Shown one piece after another: positions 51,201 through 56,747 of a stretch of 64,000 bases of DNA. The notes beneath the pieces were generated by a model that was not told the origin of the DNA, made no database searches, and was given only the letters and a program-made list of their open reading frames with translations. Positions within the stretch are counted from its first letter, which is position 1. Each line of letters begins with the position of its first letter. A program made the position numbers and the translations under genes. Source of the DNA: Pycnopodia helianthoides (lineage: Eukaryota > Echinodermata > Asteroidea > Forcipulatida > Asteriidae); NCBI GenBank assembly GCA_032158295.1, contig CM063251.1, forward strand, positions 11,633,016 to 11,697,015. The letters run 5' to 3'.

Positions 51201-51648
51201 GTTTTTAACTTAAGTTACAAATCAGTCATAATTGATGCATTACGTGTCATGTGGCCGAGCGGACTAGCGCACCGACTTAGTAGTGTGGCCGAGAGAGCTA
51301 TCTCAGATCTTTATTTATGCGGGTTCGAATCTCTGTCCCGGCACGTCTTGTATTTATTTCCTTGAAGTTGAGCTATTCAATACTTAGCTGGTGTACTATA
51401 ATTATTCCCAGAGTTTATATTCTAATGGACTCTGCCGAGGATGTTTTTAAAAATAATTTCGTTACTAATATAATGATCCAATTAATAAAGTATTCCATAT
51501 GATGAACGATGGGATAATATGCAAAAGTTCCGGCAAGCAAGGGAAACAAACCTGTTTTTGATTCACTCCCGCCGCCTTCCGCATTCTTCTTACTTGGAAC
51601 ACTTATGGATGCAATTGGTTTGGGAGATTTGTTCTTCTTTTTACCCAT
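27241..51648 (-). CDS. DHX29: ATP-dependent RNA helicase DHX29, 30 exons, three one-base frame breaks
   Basis: DExH-box helicase that binds the 40S subunit and helps 48S complexes scan structured 5' leaders. Thirty exons can be joined from ATG 51646-51648 ([16 protein letters not shown]) to TGA 27241-27243, all GT-AG. Order: Lys-rich N-terminus, UBA-like segment (DLYMAL...[15 protein letters not shown]), coiled/acidic middle, dsRBD-like part ([30 protein letters not shown]), helicase core with GETGSGKST (I), TEPRRIS (Ia), DEVH (II), SAT (III), [14 protein letters not shown] (V) and QRQGRAGR (VI), winged-helix/ratchet part, and OB fold ([23 protein letters not shown]). The exon sum is 4185 bases; with one base restored in each of exons 9, 11 and 26 it gives 1395 residues, close to human DHX29 (about 1370). 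Those breaks are either sequence errors or recent damage. Confidence 0.95.
27460..27992. mobile_element. palindromic 'GGGCCCAATTTCATGGCTCTGCTTAC' MITE, split by a hAT insertion
   Basis: Left arm GGGTCCAATGTCATAGCTCTGCTT (27463-27486) is inverted at 27953-27982 (GTAAGCAGAGCCATTCAAATTGGCCCC). The two halves become contiguous if 27487-27878 is removed. Confidence 0.8.
27487..27870. mobile_element. hAT MITE nested in an older MITE
   Basis: Starts CAGCGCCGAAACTAGTG and ends CACCATAGTTACGCCACTG, inverted ends of the CAGTGGCGTAACTATGGTG type. Flanked by exact CTCTGCTT copies at 27479-27486 and 27871-27878. The 384-bp element has no transposase. The host sequence CTCTGCTTAC belongs to the palindromic MITE around it. 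Confidence 0.92.
28199..28295 (-). CDS. DHX29: DHX29 exon 29
   Basis: Acceptor ATTTACAG, donor ACAAG|GTAAGA. Reads [20 protein letters not shown] then [11 protein letters not shown]. Confidence 0.94.
28570..28757 (+). repeat. leader-plus-tRNA-like repeat, copy 1
   Basis: GGCTATACGGCAGG, GGTTGAATGGCTTCTGACTG, GGGAGACCGCCAACATAAGG, then a tRNA-like part with TAGCTCAGTTGG (A box) and GGTTCAAATCC (B box). The arms of the tRNA-like part do not pair well enough for a functional tRNA. Copies: 49420-49597 and, reversed, 53090-53265. Confidence 0.75.
28790..29030. repeat. fragment of the CTGCTTA/TAAGCAG palindromic MITE family
   Basis: Repeated CTGCTTATGG, GTAAGCA and CTTGCTTAC words, ending CAGCTTTATGAAAGTGGGCCC, an inverted version of the GGGCCCAATTTCATAAAGCTG end seen elsewhere. 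Confidence 0.55.
29114..29245 (-). CDS. DHX29: DHX29 exon 28: OB fold
   Basis: Acceptor CCTTGCAG, donor TTTCAG|GTATGT. Reads [20 protein letters not shown] then [20 protein letters not shown]. Confidence 0.96.
29350..29645 (+). repeat. tRNA-derived SINE
   Basis: GTGTGGGTTTGAGTCCCAGTC, CTTGTGTCCTTAAGCA ... GCGCTTTGAGACGCCCTCAGG, GTGATAAAGGACTATGTAAGA and a (TTA)n tail. In a DHX29 intron, antisense to the gene. It creates a long chance ORF across exon 28. Confidence 0.75.
29968..30330 (-). CDS. DHX29: DHX29 exon 27: start of OB-fold region
   Basis: Acceptor TATTTCAG, donor GAGAAG|GTAATT, 121 intact codons. Reads [37 protein letters not shown] and [18 protein letters not shown]. Confidence 0.97.
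30600..30800 (+). repeat. SINE of the TTTTCCTCCCATGTCTAAA family
   Basis: CCTTTCACCTCTGTGGAGCCC, ATTGGGTTTTCAGTCCC, TTTTCCTCCCATGTCTAAA, as in 39870-40040 and, reversed, 43460-43640. Confidence 0.65.
30801..31686. other. DHX29 intron, nothing firm
   Basis: No coding signal. The overlapping + and - ORFs near 31145-31472 have no family signature. Confidence 0.4.
31687..31776 (-). CDS. DHX29: DHX29 exon 26, one base missing
   Basis: Acceptor ATGTTGTAG, donor TCAAG|GTAAGT. Starts in phase as WEEAIARG, then [20 protein letters not shown] follows one base out of frame; without a correction a TGA is met. One extra G in the GGGG run (plus 31753-31756) restores the frame. Confidence 0.87.
31955..32265 (-). 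repeat. tRNA-derived SINE, antisense
   Basis: Reverse strand: GTGCGGGTGCGAGTCCCGGTC, TTGATCAAGGCACTTAACCAT and a diverged body ending near 31955 in the AGCACCTTGAGC wording. Confidence 0.65.
32803..32939 (-). CDS. DHX29: DHX29 exon 25
   Basis: Acceptor AATACAG, donor TCTGG|GTAAGA. Reads [39 protein letters not shown]. Confidence 0.93.
33120..33415 (+). repeat. retroelement-like fragment (AGACCCTGCTATGGCCGAAACGTC)
   Basis: TTTCGAGAAAGACCCTGCTA then GGCCGAAACGTCAGGCCATT, a wording I associate with ends of invertebrate retroelements, possibly Penelope-like; no coding part remains. C- and CT-rich tract at 33190-33290. Confidence 0.35.
33438..33662 (-). CDS. DHX29: DHX29 exon 24: winged-helix/ratchet region
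   Basis: Acceptor AATTTCAG, donor CCAGTG|GTGAGT. Reads [40 protein letters not shown] and [10 protein letters not shown]. Confidence 0.96.
34254..34329 (-). CDS. DHX29: DHX29 exon 23
   Basis: Acceptor TACACAG, donor ATCATG|GTAGGT. Reads [20 protein letters not shown] then CLHIM. Confidence 0.94.
34440..34805 (-). repeat. tRNA-derived SINE, near full length, antisense
   Basis: Reverse strand: GGCCAAGTGGCTTTATGCAC, GGGGGTTCAAACCCTGG, GTGTCCTTGAGTGAGACACT, GGGTACCTTTGAAGGCAGAG and TACTCCCCAGAGAGCTGAGA. Same family as 37865-38160. Confidence 0.8.
34979..35107 (-). CDS. DHX29: DHX29 exon 22: motif VI
   Basis: Acceptor TTGTTTAG, donor CAACA|GTCAGT. Reads [20 protein letters not shown] then [28 protein letters not shown] is the arginine-finger motif. 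Confidence 0.96.
35483..35656 (-). CDS. DHX29: DHX29 exon 21: motif V
   Basis: Acceptor GTCATCAG, donor ACAAG|GTAGGC. Reads [35 protein letters not shown] and [12 protein letters not shown]. Confidence 0.97.
36467..36603 (-). CDS. DHX29: DHX29 exon 20: motif IV region
   Basis: Acceptor TAACCACAG, donor GAAAAA|GTAAGC. Reads [20 protein letters not shown] then [17 protein letters not shown]. Confidence 0.95.
36833..36856. repeat. (GTTT)n microsatellite
   Basis: TGTTTGTTTGTTTGTTTGTTT in a DHX29 intron. Confidence 0.85.
37332..37421 (-). CDS. DHX29: DHX29 exon 19
   Basis: Acceptor GATTATCAG, donor ATTGTG|GTAAGA. Reads [20 protein letters not shown] then [10 protein letters not shown], matching the NPFYQKYSSRTQ...KINLDLI block. 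Confidence 0.9.
37865..38160 (+). repeat. tRNA-derived SINE, near full length
   Basis: GCATTGAACTCAAATTCTGA, GTGGGTTCGTATCCCAGTC (B box), CACTTGTGTCCTTGAGCAAG, GGTAAATGGGTACCTGCGAG, GAGTTGAGATGGTTTCAGGAATG. Reference copy for this family in the window. Confidence 0.82.
38379..38417 (-). CDS. DHX29: DHX29 exon 18, 39-base micro-exon
   Basis: Acceptor TTCATCAG, donor GATGAG|GTAAGA, 13 codons [13 protein letters not shown], phase 0 both sides. Falls in the variable insert of the helicase core, so skipping would keep frame. Confidence 0.72.
38690..38985 (+). repeat. SINE-like repeat (GGTGGCATGAGTGGCTAGTGCG)
   Basis: The A-box-like GTGGCTAGTGCGTAAAGCAC and B-box-like TTTTGATTCCCG are followed by a body ending CATTTCAGCTTCTCAGCTGCGA. 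A reversed copy is at 42655-42875. Confidence 0.6.
39015..39180. repeat. palindromic MITE family copy
   Basis: CAATTTCATTAAGCAGCTATGC, CTGCTTAGCACAAACAAAATATGG, GTTACCAGCC and ATGAGGAAGACTAAC; same wording as 61075-61275. Confidence 0.6.
39190..39336 (-). CDS. DHX29: DHX29 exon 17
   Basis: Acceptor CTAACAG, donor GTCCAT|GTAAGT. Reads [20 protein letters not shown], then a Thr/Glu-rich stretch; matches VFHLEDIIEETGFVLEKDSE. Confidence 0.92.
39447..39604. repeat. palindromic MITE family copy
   Basis: GGGCCCTGTGCCCAACC ... GGCTTAAGCAGTTCTATAAAATTGTGCCC, with TGAGCAGGATACAAGTCACAGATGG in the middle. Ends inverted. Confidence 0.6.
39630..39806 (-). CDS. DHX29: DHX29 exon 16: motifs II and III
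   Basis: Acceptor GTTTTTAG, donor GTACAG|GTATGC. Reads [34 protein letters not shown] and PGRTFPVQ. Confidence 0.97.
39855..40045 (+). repeat. SINE of the TTTTCCTCC..CATCTAAAACT family
   Basis: GGCATAGTCGTATC, CCCCAGTTCGTATCCTG (B-box-like), GATTGGGTTTCAGTCCC, TTTTCCTCCAACATCTAAAACT. Confidence 0.65.
40184..40327 (-). CDS. DHX29: DHX29 exon 15: to motif II
   Basis: Acceptor ATTTCCAG, donor GATGAG|GTGAGC. Reads [30 protein letters not shown] and ISHIIVDE; the DEVH box is split across the intron. Confidence 0.96.
40591..40716 (-). CDS. DHX29: DHX29 exon 14: motif Ia
   Basis: Acceptor ATTGGGCAG, donor ACCAAG|GTAAGC. Reads [20 protein letters not shown] then [12 protein letters not shown]. Confidence 0.95.
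41040..41560 (-). mobile_element. Penelope-like element fragment (GIY-YIG region), degenerate
   Basis: On the - strand [20 protein letters not shown] then YEATV matches the Cys-rich linker before the GIY-YIG nuclease of Penelope-like elements. Further on [17 protein letters not shown] and [14 protein letters not shown] match the nuclease C-terminal part. Frame changes between the parts show it is dead. In a DHX29 intron, sense to the gene. Confidence 0.75.
41710..41871 (-). CDS. DHX29: DHX29 exon 13: helicase motif I
   Basis: Acceptor ATCCGACAG, donor CTTGAG|GTAAAG. Reads [20 protein letters not shown] then [20 protein letters not shown], the ATP-binding Walker A loop. Confidence 0.97.
41900..42070. 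repeat. palindromic MITE family fragment
   Basis: GTTACCAGGCAAAATTTCATAG then AACTGCTTCAGCAGAAATATT ... GAAACATTCGCAGGGAACCGGTTAC ... GGGCCCAATTTCATAAAGCTG. Partial copies back to 41600. Confidence 0.55.
42340..42456 (-). CDS. DHX29: DHX29 exon 12
   Basis: Acceptor CCCTGACAG, donor AGACAA|GTAAGT, 39 codons. Reads [20 protein letters not shown] ... [11 protein letters not shown]. Placed by phase and splice sites; little conservation. Confidence 0.75.
42655..42875 (-). repeat. SINE-like repeat, antisense copy of 38690-38985
   Basis: Reverse strand: CACCTCCTTGGACCCTGGTT, GAATCTCTCC, CCAAAAGGCGACTTACATTG and CAGCTTCTCAGCTGCAAGG. Confidence 0.6.
42935..43071 (-). CDS. DHX29: DHX29 exon 11, one base missing
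   Basis: Acceptor CCCCAAAG, donor AATGTG|GTAAGT. It opens as [14 protein letters not shown] (human PRDLFIAKLLNKLK) and closes one base out of frame as [18 protein letters not shown] (human ...ESWEN). Adding one A to the AAA run at 43030-43032 joins both halves and restores phase 0. Confidence 0.85.
43460..43645 (-). repeat. SINE of the TTTCCTCCAACTTCTAAAACTT family, antisense
   Basis: Reverse strand: CCTTTCACCTCAGTGGACCC, CAGTTTAAATGCCGC, TTTTTAGTCCCTAC, TTTCCTCCAACTTCTAAAAC. It is the source of a 150-residue chance ORF. Confidence 0.65.
43731..43832 (-). CDS. DHX29: DHX29 exon 10
   Basis: Acceptor ATGTACAG, donor AATAAG|GTACAT. Reads [20 protein letters not shown], almost identical to vertebrate DHX29. 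Confidence 0.96.
44175..44262 (+). repeat. tRNA-derived SINE head, truncated
   Basis: CGTGGCCCAGTGGTCTAGAG, CACCGAATTTAAGTTCTGGTGG and GTGTCCTTCAGCAAGATGCTT abut the end of DHX29 exon 9. Confidence 0.6.
44264..44386 (-). CDS. DHX29: DHX29 exon 9: dsRBD-like, second part, one base missing
   Basis: Acceptor CCCTTCAG, donor ACAGCG|GTAAGT. It starts in the expected phase as LTVDRKKD, then the conserved [20 protein letters not shown] and [11 protein letters not shown] follow one base out. The phase at both ends is right only if one base is added near 44357-44366. Confidence 0.88.
44807..44981 (-). CDS. DHX29: DHX29 exon 8: dsRBD-like, first part
   Basis: Acceptor AATTTTTAG, donor TGCAA|GTAAGG. 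Reads [20 protein letters not shown] then IDWCRKN ... GNWKC, matching the DHX29 family block. Confidence 0.94.
45200..45310. repeat. dispersed repeat fragment shared with 17730-17850
   Basis: CGATTGCAACAATCAAAGTAAG, AATATCAACTTTCACAAAAT and AAAAACCATTATCTCGTGAAC match the NOX5-intron copy in order. Confidence 0.6.
45380..45605 (-). repeat. tRNA-derived SINE, antisense
   Basis: Reverse strand: GTGGCCGAGAGGTCTAGCC, ACTCAAGTTCTGATG, GAGTGCGAGTCCCAG, then a diverged body with GCTATACAAGGGTC. Confidence 0.65.
45657..45869 (-). CDS. DHX29: DHX29 exon 7: acidic/basic linker
   Basis: Acceptor TCTCCAG, donor ACCAG|GTGAGA. Reads [13 protein letters not shown] ... [20 protein letters not shown] then NLFTEK, a charged linker ending in the NLFEK-like block of DHX29. 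Confidence 0.88.
46690..47330 (-). mobile_element. second Penelope-like fragment, degenerate
   Basis: Reverse strand from about 47310: [20 protein letters not shown], then [20 protein letters not shown] and YKHN, the KSAxxEH...HxIDWExA pattern of GIY-YIG C-termini in Penelope-like elements. At the + side GACAACTAGAGCAGGCTAGT then CGAAATGTTGAGACC (reverse strand) looks like its end. A GTCCCCACAA-rich insert lies inside (46925-47075). Confidence 0.6.
46925..47075. repeat. GTCCCCACAA-rich segment
   Basis: TTGTGGGGAC, then three further GTCCCCACAA words (GGTCCCCACAATG, GGTCCCCACAAGG, AGTCCCCACAATG) within 150 bases, in the second Penelope-like fragment. Confidence 0.7.
47498..47624 (-). CDS. DHX29: DHX29 exon 6
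   Basis: Acceptor TGTCCAG, donor AAAAG|GTTAAT. Reads [18 protein letters not shown] ... KEIARLAK, matching ERYLHLAAKLLDAK. Confidence 0.9.
47859..47984 (-). CDS. DHX29: DHX29 exon 5
   Basis: Acceptor ACCTACAG, donor GACCCA|GTAAGT. Reads [20 protein letters not shown] and QQQAFDP, matching the WILRYAEQQ...FDP block of DHX29. Confidence 0.92.
48325..48470 (-). CDS. DHX29: DHX29 exon 4
   Basis: Acceptor CATGACAG, donor GTGAAG|GTATGT. Reads [17 protein letters not shown], then a Lys/Glu-rich run ending EKKPVK. Confidence 0.88.
48893..49030 (+). repeat. tRNA-derived SINE head
   Basis: GTGGTCTAGCGCACTGGACTC, GATCAGCAGATGGTGGGTTCG (then AGTCGC), GTGTCCTTAAGCAAGACCCTT. Just downstream of DHX29 exon 4. 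Confidence 0.72.
49145..49274 (-). CDS. DHX29: DHX29 exon 3: UBA-like domain
   Basis: Acceptor CTCTGTAG, donor GACA|GTATGT. Reads [15 protein letters not shown], then [19 protein letters not shown], nearly identical to the conserved DHX29 block. Confidence 0.95.
49420..49600 (+). repeat. leader-plus-tRNA-like repeat, copy 2
   Basis: GGTTGAATGGCTTCTGATTG, a second partial unit ATTGAATGGTCTCTGACTGG, AGAGACTGCCAACATAGGGC, then TTGCTCAGTTGG and GGTTCAAGTCC. The CACCCCCGA word is doubled, a small internal duplication not in copy 1. Confidence 0.75.
49627..49823 (-). CDS. DHX29: DHX29 exon 2
   Basis: Acceptor TGTCTAG, donor CTGACA|GTAAGT. Reads [19 protein letters not shown] ... [15 protein letters not shown] ... 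KKMSSKKLT, the segment before the UBA-like domain. Confidence 0.88.
51245..51350 (+). repeat. tRNA-like sequence (Ser/Leu-like), probably a SINE head
   Basis: GTGGCCGAGCGGACTAGCGC is A-box-like and GGGTTCGAATCTCTGTCCC B-box-like, but the variable part is long, GTGGCCGAG is repeated inside and the ends do not close an acceptor stem. Confidence 0.55.
51552..51648 (-). CDS. DHX29: DHX29 exon 1 (start codon)
   Basis: ATG at 51648-51646, [20 protein letters not shown], then an acidic/Gly stretch; donor AACAG|GTTTG. The Lys-rich start matches vertebrate DHX29 (MGGKNKK). The in-frame stretch upstream has no ATG. Confidence 0.88.
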
Positions 51649-51760
51649 GTTGAAAAAAAAACTGAAGGTTGGTATGAACTTCAAGATCAACAAAGCAAAC
51701 AAAGTCTCATGTGCTACTGTCCGACGAACAATCTGTTCTCAATGGAGGCCGCCATCTTGT
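51649..51760 (-). promoter_or_regulatory. DHX29 leader/promoter with YY1-type site and short uORF
   Basis: Reverse strand CAAGATGGCGGC at 51759-51748 is the classic YY1 site of housekeeping promoters, about 100 bases before the DHX29 ATG. Its ATG opens a 13-codon uORF (MAASIENRLFVGQ, stop at 51714-51716). The real transcription start cannot be read from sequence. Confidence 0.6.
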
Positions 51761-51799
51761 TTGATTTTGTGGGTGGGACCATTATTTTCATAGAGATAA

Positions 51800-53085
51800 C
51801 GATTTAAAACAACACATTATTTCAATACAAATTTTTGAGAAAAAGGTAAACATTGGAATTTAACAAAATTAAATACCATTCTTATTAAAATTATGTAACG
51901 AATACAAATTAAAAAGCCAAACAATCAGGGTTTAAACTGAAAAAGGGCTGTAGATCCGTATTACCCCCATTTAGCAACATTGACTCACCCGATGGTGCGT
52001 CTAGTGCAAAAAGAGTACGGGTCAGCCACTATAAAACTAAGTTCCGTTTATCTTACATAAAAAACTATTTTTATTATGGTCTCTCATCACCACGACAAGT
52101 AGGCCCTACTTTGTACTCCCAACATGATTTTTTTTTCACAAAATATGAAAGGACCGAAATTAAGGTCACAAAATACACATTATTAATAATCATAAAGTGT
52201 GTGGATCTACAATATTACTATTATCAATTTTGTTTACAGTTAACATCATTCCGTTAGCCTTGTTTGGGGAGAACTTGCATTAAAAAATATATATCAAACA
52301 AAATATATAAAATAAATCGATATTGCGAGCCTCAGTCAATGGTAGCCCAAGCAATGCATGCATCCAATCGAATTATTGAAAGTGGAATTATTGTGATTTT
52401 AAGTGAGCACTTTTTTTCACACGGAGTAATTTCATTTGGCCTTCATGTAAATTCACTTTTCGGGAACAGGTAATTGGGAGGCCAGTCTCCTGTTAACGTA
52501 TAGCACTGTTCACTATTGAAAAATAAATAACGCGGCGATACCAATCTGGGCTAACATTTTATATTACCTAACCTAAGTTGTAACCTGCCCGAATAAGTCC
52601 CTTTTTTTCTTGATCATCATAGCATGAATTTATTTAAGAGAACACAATAACAAATTTTAACAAAATGGCGGTTTTAAGTTAATGCATTGACAAAATATTT
52701 TCTACTGCGCAGACCACTATAGGGTTCAGTTCATTACAAGAACAATACAGTCCCCCCCCCCCCCCATGGTACAAATTAGTTTGTGGCAGATTTCTTATTA
52801 TAAGTCTTGTGAGCAAGTTAGGTCATCATGACGTCATCAGGTTTCAAATTACATTAAAACATTGCCTTCTGGTTCAAACAGCAAGTTCAACATAAACATC
52901 TTTAGACCTTATAAATAATTTCCGGGGCAAAATTTTGATATCGAATCTTTGTATTATTAATGAGAGTTCATCTTCCCACCTAAACCCCCTGTGATTGCTT
53001 TTACGAACACCTTTTTTTTTTACATACTTTGTTTATATTATTGTTATTATTTATTTTTTGTATCTAACAAATAATAACAATTGTA
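51800..53085. other. upstream of DHX29, nothing recognised
   Basis: AT-rich; C run at 52747-52765. No exon-like or repeat-family signature. Confidence 0.45.
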
Positions 53086-53089
53086 AGGT

Positions 53090-53265
53090 GATTCTCCAGG
53101 TTTACGGCTCTACCAACTGAGCTGTCTAGTCCTATTGTCGGTGGTCTTTCTCTTTTGTTTGGGCGCCAGTCATAATTCATACGATCGTAAACTGCCGTAT
53201 AGTCAGGTATCGTGCCCGGTTGACGATGATACCTACCCACTCCGTTTCCCTTGTGGTTTATCACT
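53090..53265 (-). repeat. leader-plus-tRNA-like repeat, copy 3, antisense
   Basis: Reverse strand: GACTATACGGCAG, ATGAATTATGACTGGCGCCC, AAAGACCACCGACAATAGG, ACAGCTCAGTTGGTAGAGCC. Same order as copies 1 and 2. Confidence 0.7.
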
Positions 53266-53269
53266 CAAT

Positions 53270-54055
53270 ATTATTTTTGTTGTAGGTCGAGCAGGAAGAA
53301 ACAAATAATAACAATACAAATAGGCTCAGGAAAATAGATGCACTATGCACGTCATGCTAGTTTTGAAGAAAAACAGTGACTGTCATCGAAAGTCACAAAG
53401 CCTAGAAACAGCATAGCTCTGCGTTGTTTTTGTCCATTCATGAGTTTCCAGGTGTCTAGCAAATTCACCACATTCCTTAAGCCAAGACTTTGCCAAACTA
53501 TTATACAAATCTCTTTGATATGCAAATGAGAAGTGTCCGCGTAAAAAAAGGGCAAAGCTATGTTTTCAATGACAGCAGTATGTGTCCTAGCTCTATGGTT
53601 GTACACGTCTGCAGAGTAGGCGAAACATGTGCCGTAGTTTTGCACGGGTTCAGCGGACTGGACACAGGGCTGAACACTAATGATTGTCGACTAAAACAAC
53701 AACCGCTCTTTCTCTCTATCAACCTGACAAACTCTCAATCAGTGATTCTGGCTTTATTTAAGCAGCATAATGGCTCCAGTTTGTGTGAATTGCCACGAAG
53801 TTGAGTACATTAGGACTACACGGACTATGCCGAAATTGACGTTGAATGGTTGAGCTGCGATATGGACCAGACAGCTTCAATTCTCTTGAAAGACAGCTGT
53901 GGAAAATACCTCAAAACTGGGCTTTATTCTCTGTTGAGCTTTTGGTTGCTTTGCGAGCTCCCAAGTTCAGGTTGGCTTCAACACCACTTGTATACTGAGA
54001 GTGACAGCAAAACAAATTTTGAAGACGGTACCGGTACTGTGACACAATACCCCTA
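53270..54055. other. unassigned, no gene supported
   Basis: Overlapping ORFs of about 100 codons on both strands (53352-53645 -, 53490-53804 +) show no family signature. Confidence 0.35.
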
Positions 54056-54059
54056 AACC

Positions 54060-54420
54060 AGAGAAGACGAACCAAGCCCGCGGGACCAGATCTACAACAC
54101 CCAGCCCCCGGTACCGGAGCTGCAACACACCCCTCAGTACTCAGAGCTCTCCACCCAGCCCAACGGGATGAGAGCTGCAACACCCGGCACAAGGAGGATG
54201 GCTTCTGCCGCTGCGTGTTCCTTCGAGAGGAGACAATGGGATGTGGGTAACTGCAATGAAGTGCATGAAACTGACAGGTACTAATTACCTACTAATTTTT
54301 GCAAATTTAATTGTCATAATCAAAACTTCTATAACTGAACCTACCGTTGTCAGAATTAAGCTCAAGACAGGCCGTTGAATTTTTAAACTGAAGACACTTG
54401 ACCCGACTGCCACTTTTATT
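54060..54420. repeat. local duplicate A, copy 1
   Basis: CAACACCC/GAGCTGCAACAC words, then AACTGCAATGAAGTGCATGAAA, ACTAATTTTTGCAAATTTAATTGTC and TAACTGAACCTACCGTTGTCA recur in order at 56150-56370 with many substitutions. Confidence 0.6.
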
Positions 54421-55129
54421 TGTTGACAATTTTTGGGGGCTACCTGTGTATTAGAAAAATAGCAGTTGGTTTTCACAACAGCCTCACTATTCAGCCCTGC
54501 CCACCACGTGGGTAGCTAATGAGATGAAAATATCATAAAAATGTAACACATTCATTTCTTAAGTCATGCTTTTTTTAATTTTTATTAACAAGCATTTACA
54601 ACTTGTAGTAATCTTAAAGTCTTCAAAGTAAGGGACTGATATGAAAGATTTTTGAAAATGTTGGCCACAACCAAATAAAAAGATTTCCTTTCCTTCATTG
54701 TTGCATGTCTAGCCACCTCACCGACAATATCACCTAAGTTATCCCTTTATTGGCGAGCTGCGAAGCAGAGTGAGCCTATGCAATGACAATTTTCGTCCGT
54801 CTGTCCGTCCGGCCGTCCGCATTCATTAATGTTTAAGTTTTAGCATCGAGCTTCAACATTTATGTTTTGAGTTGTTTTGTTTTATGGAATCTAAAAGCCC
54901 CTAGTGAATTAATTGTACAATGACAGCCATATATTGTGTTTCTCAACAATTTTTTTTACAAAAATGTTTTCAGAATTTAAAAAGAAATGTTGAAGTTTGT
55001 TTTACAATGTTGAACAAATTGTGCCCTCGGGACTTTATAAAAAACTTTAGACTAAACGTTGGAAGTTTGAATGGACTTGCAACAACACAGCAGACATGCA
55101 GAAATTGTTTAAACAAAAATCAAACTCTT

Positions 55130-55520
55130 TTGTCACTGGTTCAAGTTGAAAGAGCTACAACAACGAAAACCTTTAATGGTCATAATTCCTTATTGCCATG
55201 ATGTACTGACTTGAAACTTGAATCAAATATTGATACTTACATACTTAAGATAAAACTCAAAGAGTAGGCCTAAATCACTTGTTCCAGTTGAATGAGCTAA
55301 AACGATGAAACACTTGAATGTTCATAACTCCTTATTGCAATTATGCACTGACTTGAAACTTGAATCAAATATTGCTTCTTACATGTAGATTCATTTGAAA
55401 AGATAACACTCGGAGTTTATCACTGGTTCCAATTGAATAAGCTAAAACAATGAAAACCTTAAATGGTCATTGGAATGATGTACTGACTTGAAACTTCAAT
55501 CAAGTTGAATAACATGAGCT
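55130..55520. repeat. three tandem units of about 140 bp
   Basis: Units start TTCAAGTTGAAAGAGCTACAAC (55139), TTCCAGTTGAATGAGCTAAAAC (55281) and TTCCAATTGAATAAGCTAAAAC (55427); each contains CACTGACTTGAAACTT or TACTGACTTGAAACTT. The last unit is shorter. Confidence 0.85.
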
Positions 55521-56019
55521 TGAATCACATATGCATCTACTCTGGTAAATGTTTGCCTTTTTTGACATGCCAGAGCTGAGAATGAGAGAACTCATCTAAG
55601 AATTTGTTGTTACTATATGTGTCAGACAATGTTAGAACTAGGCCAGTATCTTTTGAATGACCACTGTATAGATGTACCATGTTGCAGAGTAGAGGGTGTC
55701 CCCCAAATGTTCCCTTACTTTAACACACCTCAAACACATTGAATACCTGCATGTGTTGGGTGTGTCTATGAATCTTATTATTTGTTTCGTGTCTATTTGT
55801 GTCTCTTCCTTGTCATCCCTTGCCCATCCTTAGCCCCTCTGTTTCTCCCTCTTTAAACCAATGGTCAAGTGCATACCTGTTAATGTCCCCGCCCCTAACA
55901 TCAGTTGATCTGATGATTTATTTTTTCTATTAGTCTTTGTTTTCTATCGGGCGATCGGCACCTCGCCATGGCAGAGTATAATTTGTTTCATCGCTATGTC
56001 TTTTTTTTCATGCTTAAAA

Positions 56020-56140
56020 TAATAAGGCCAGTAAAGTTAACTTGAGTCAGTTTTGTTGCATTTGACACTAAAACTAAAGTCTTAAAAAGGTTGGTTTGTC
56101 CTGTCTTTCAGATCTTTTCACCGACTCTTGAAGTTGAAGG
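56020..56140. repeat. local duplicate B, copy 1
   Basis: AAGGCCAGTAAAGTTAACTTGAG, TGTTGCATTTGAC, CCTGTCTTTCAG then ATCTTTTCACCGACTC, repeated at 56748-56860. Confidence 0.75.
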
Positions 56141-56144
56141 TTTC

Positions 56145-56375
56145 CATGGATTGCAACACCCAACCCAGCGGGAGCAGAGCTGCTTTATCTGGCCGAGCGA
56201 GGATGAATACTGACGCCGTGCATTCAACCAATAGACAACGGTGATGTGTTGCTGTAATGAAATACATAAACCTGTAAGGTAAAAAACCTATAGATTTTTG
56301 TAAATTCCTTTGTCACAATTAAATTCTTCCTGTGATTGAACTTACTGTTGTCATATTTAAGCAAAAACTCAAGAG
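56145..56375. repeat. local duplicate A, copy 2
   Basis: GCTGTAATGAAATACATAAACC, TAGATTTTTGTAAATTCCTTTGTC and GATTGAACTTACTGTTGTCAT follow the order of 54240-54360. Confidence 0.6.
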
Positions 56376-56747
56376 AACTCAAGTCTCAATCTGTACTGAT
56401 CCTCCACAAGAACAGTTTATTATATTTATTATTAACCCTTGCAGTCCCAATTATATCGAATGGCCAAAGTGAAGGATTCAGAAGTAAGTTTTGTTGTTAG
56501 AGGCCCAAATAACAGCATGCTTAACACTGGCTAGACATTCCAATCGCATCTAAGTCCTATAATTGTGGAGACATAGAAGAGGATAGGGGAGGATTTAGAC
56601 CACTATGCTAGGAAAAAAGCTTTGTCTGTAAGTGCAAGTCTAGGCAACGCATCCCAATCAATGACGCCCAAGTTATCCCACCCATAATTTTATGAGATGT
56701 ATAAGTCGTCCTGAATTCCTACGTGGTGCCTAATTGTTCCCGGTCAA

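Noticed and set aside
51245..51350. tRNA-Ser or tRNA-Leu gene
   Set aside because: Internal GTGGCCGAG duplication and no closing acceptor stem; more like a SINE head.
27241..51648. DHX29 as a processed (retrocopied) pseudogene
   Set aside because: Thirty exons with canonical splice sites are present, so it is not a retrocopy even though three frame breaks exist.
53352..53804. Possible gene upstream of DHX29 (97-codon - and 104-codon + ORFs)
   Set aside because: No splice context, domain or codon pattern to support either; they overlap each other on opposite strands.
54745..54830. GCGAGCTGCGAAGCAGAGTGAGCC followed by a GTCCGTCTGTCCGTCC tract as a gene start
   Set aside because: This wording occurs in dispersed invertebrate repeats and no ORF follows.
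55130..55520. CRISPR-like array
   Set aside because: Units of about 140 bp repeat through their whole length with no repeat/spacer pattern; it is a tandem repeat in animal DNA.
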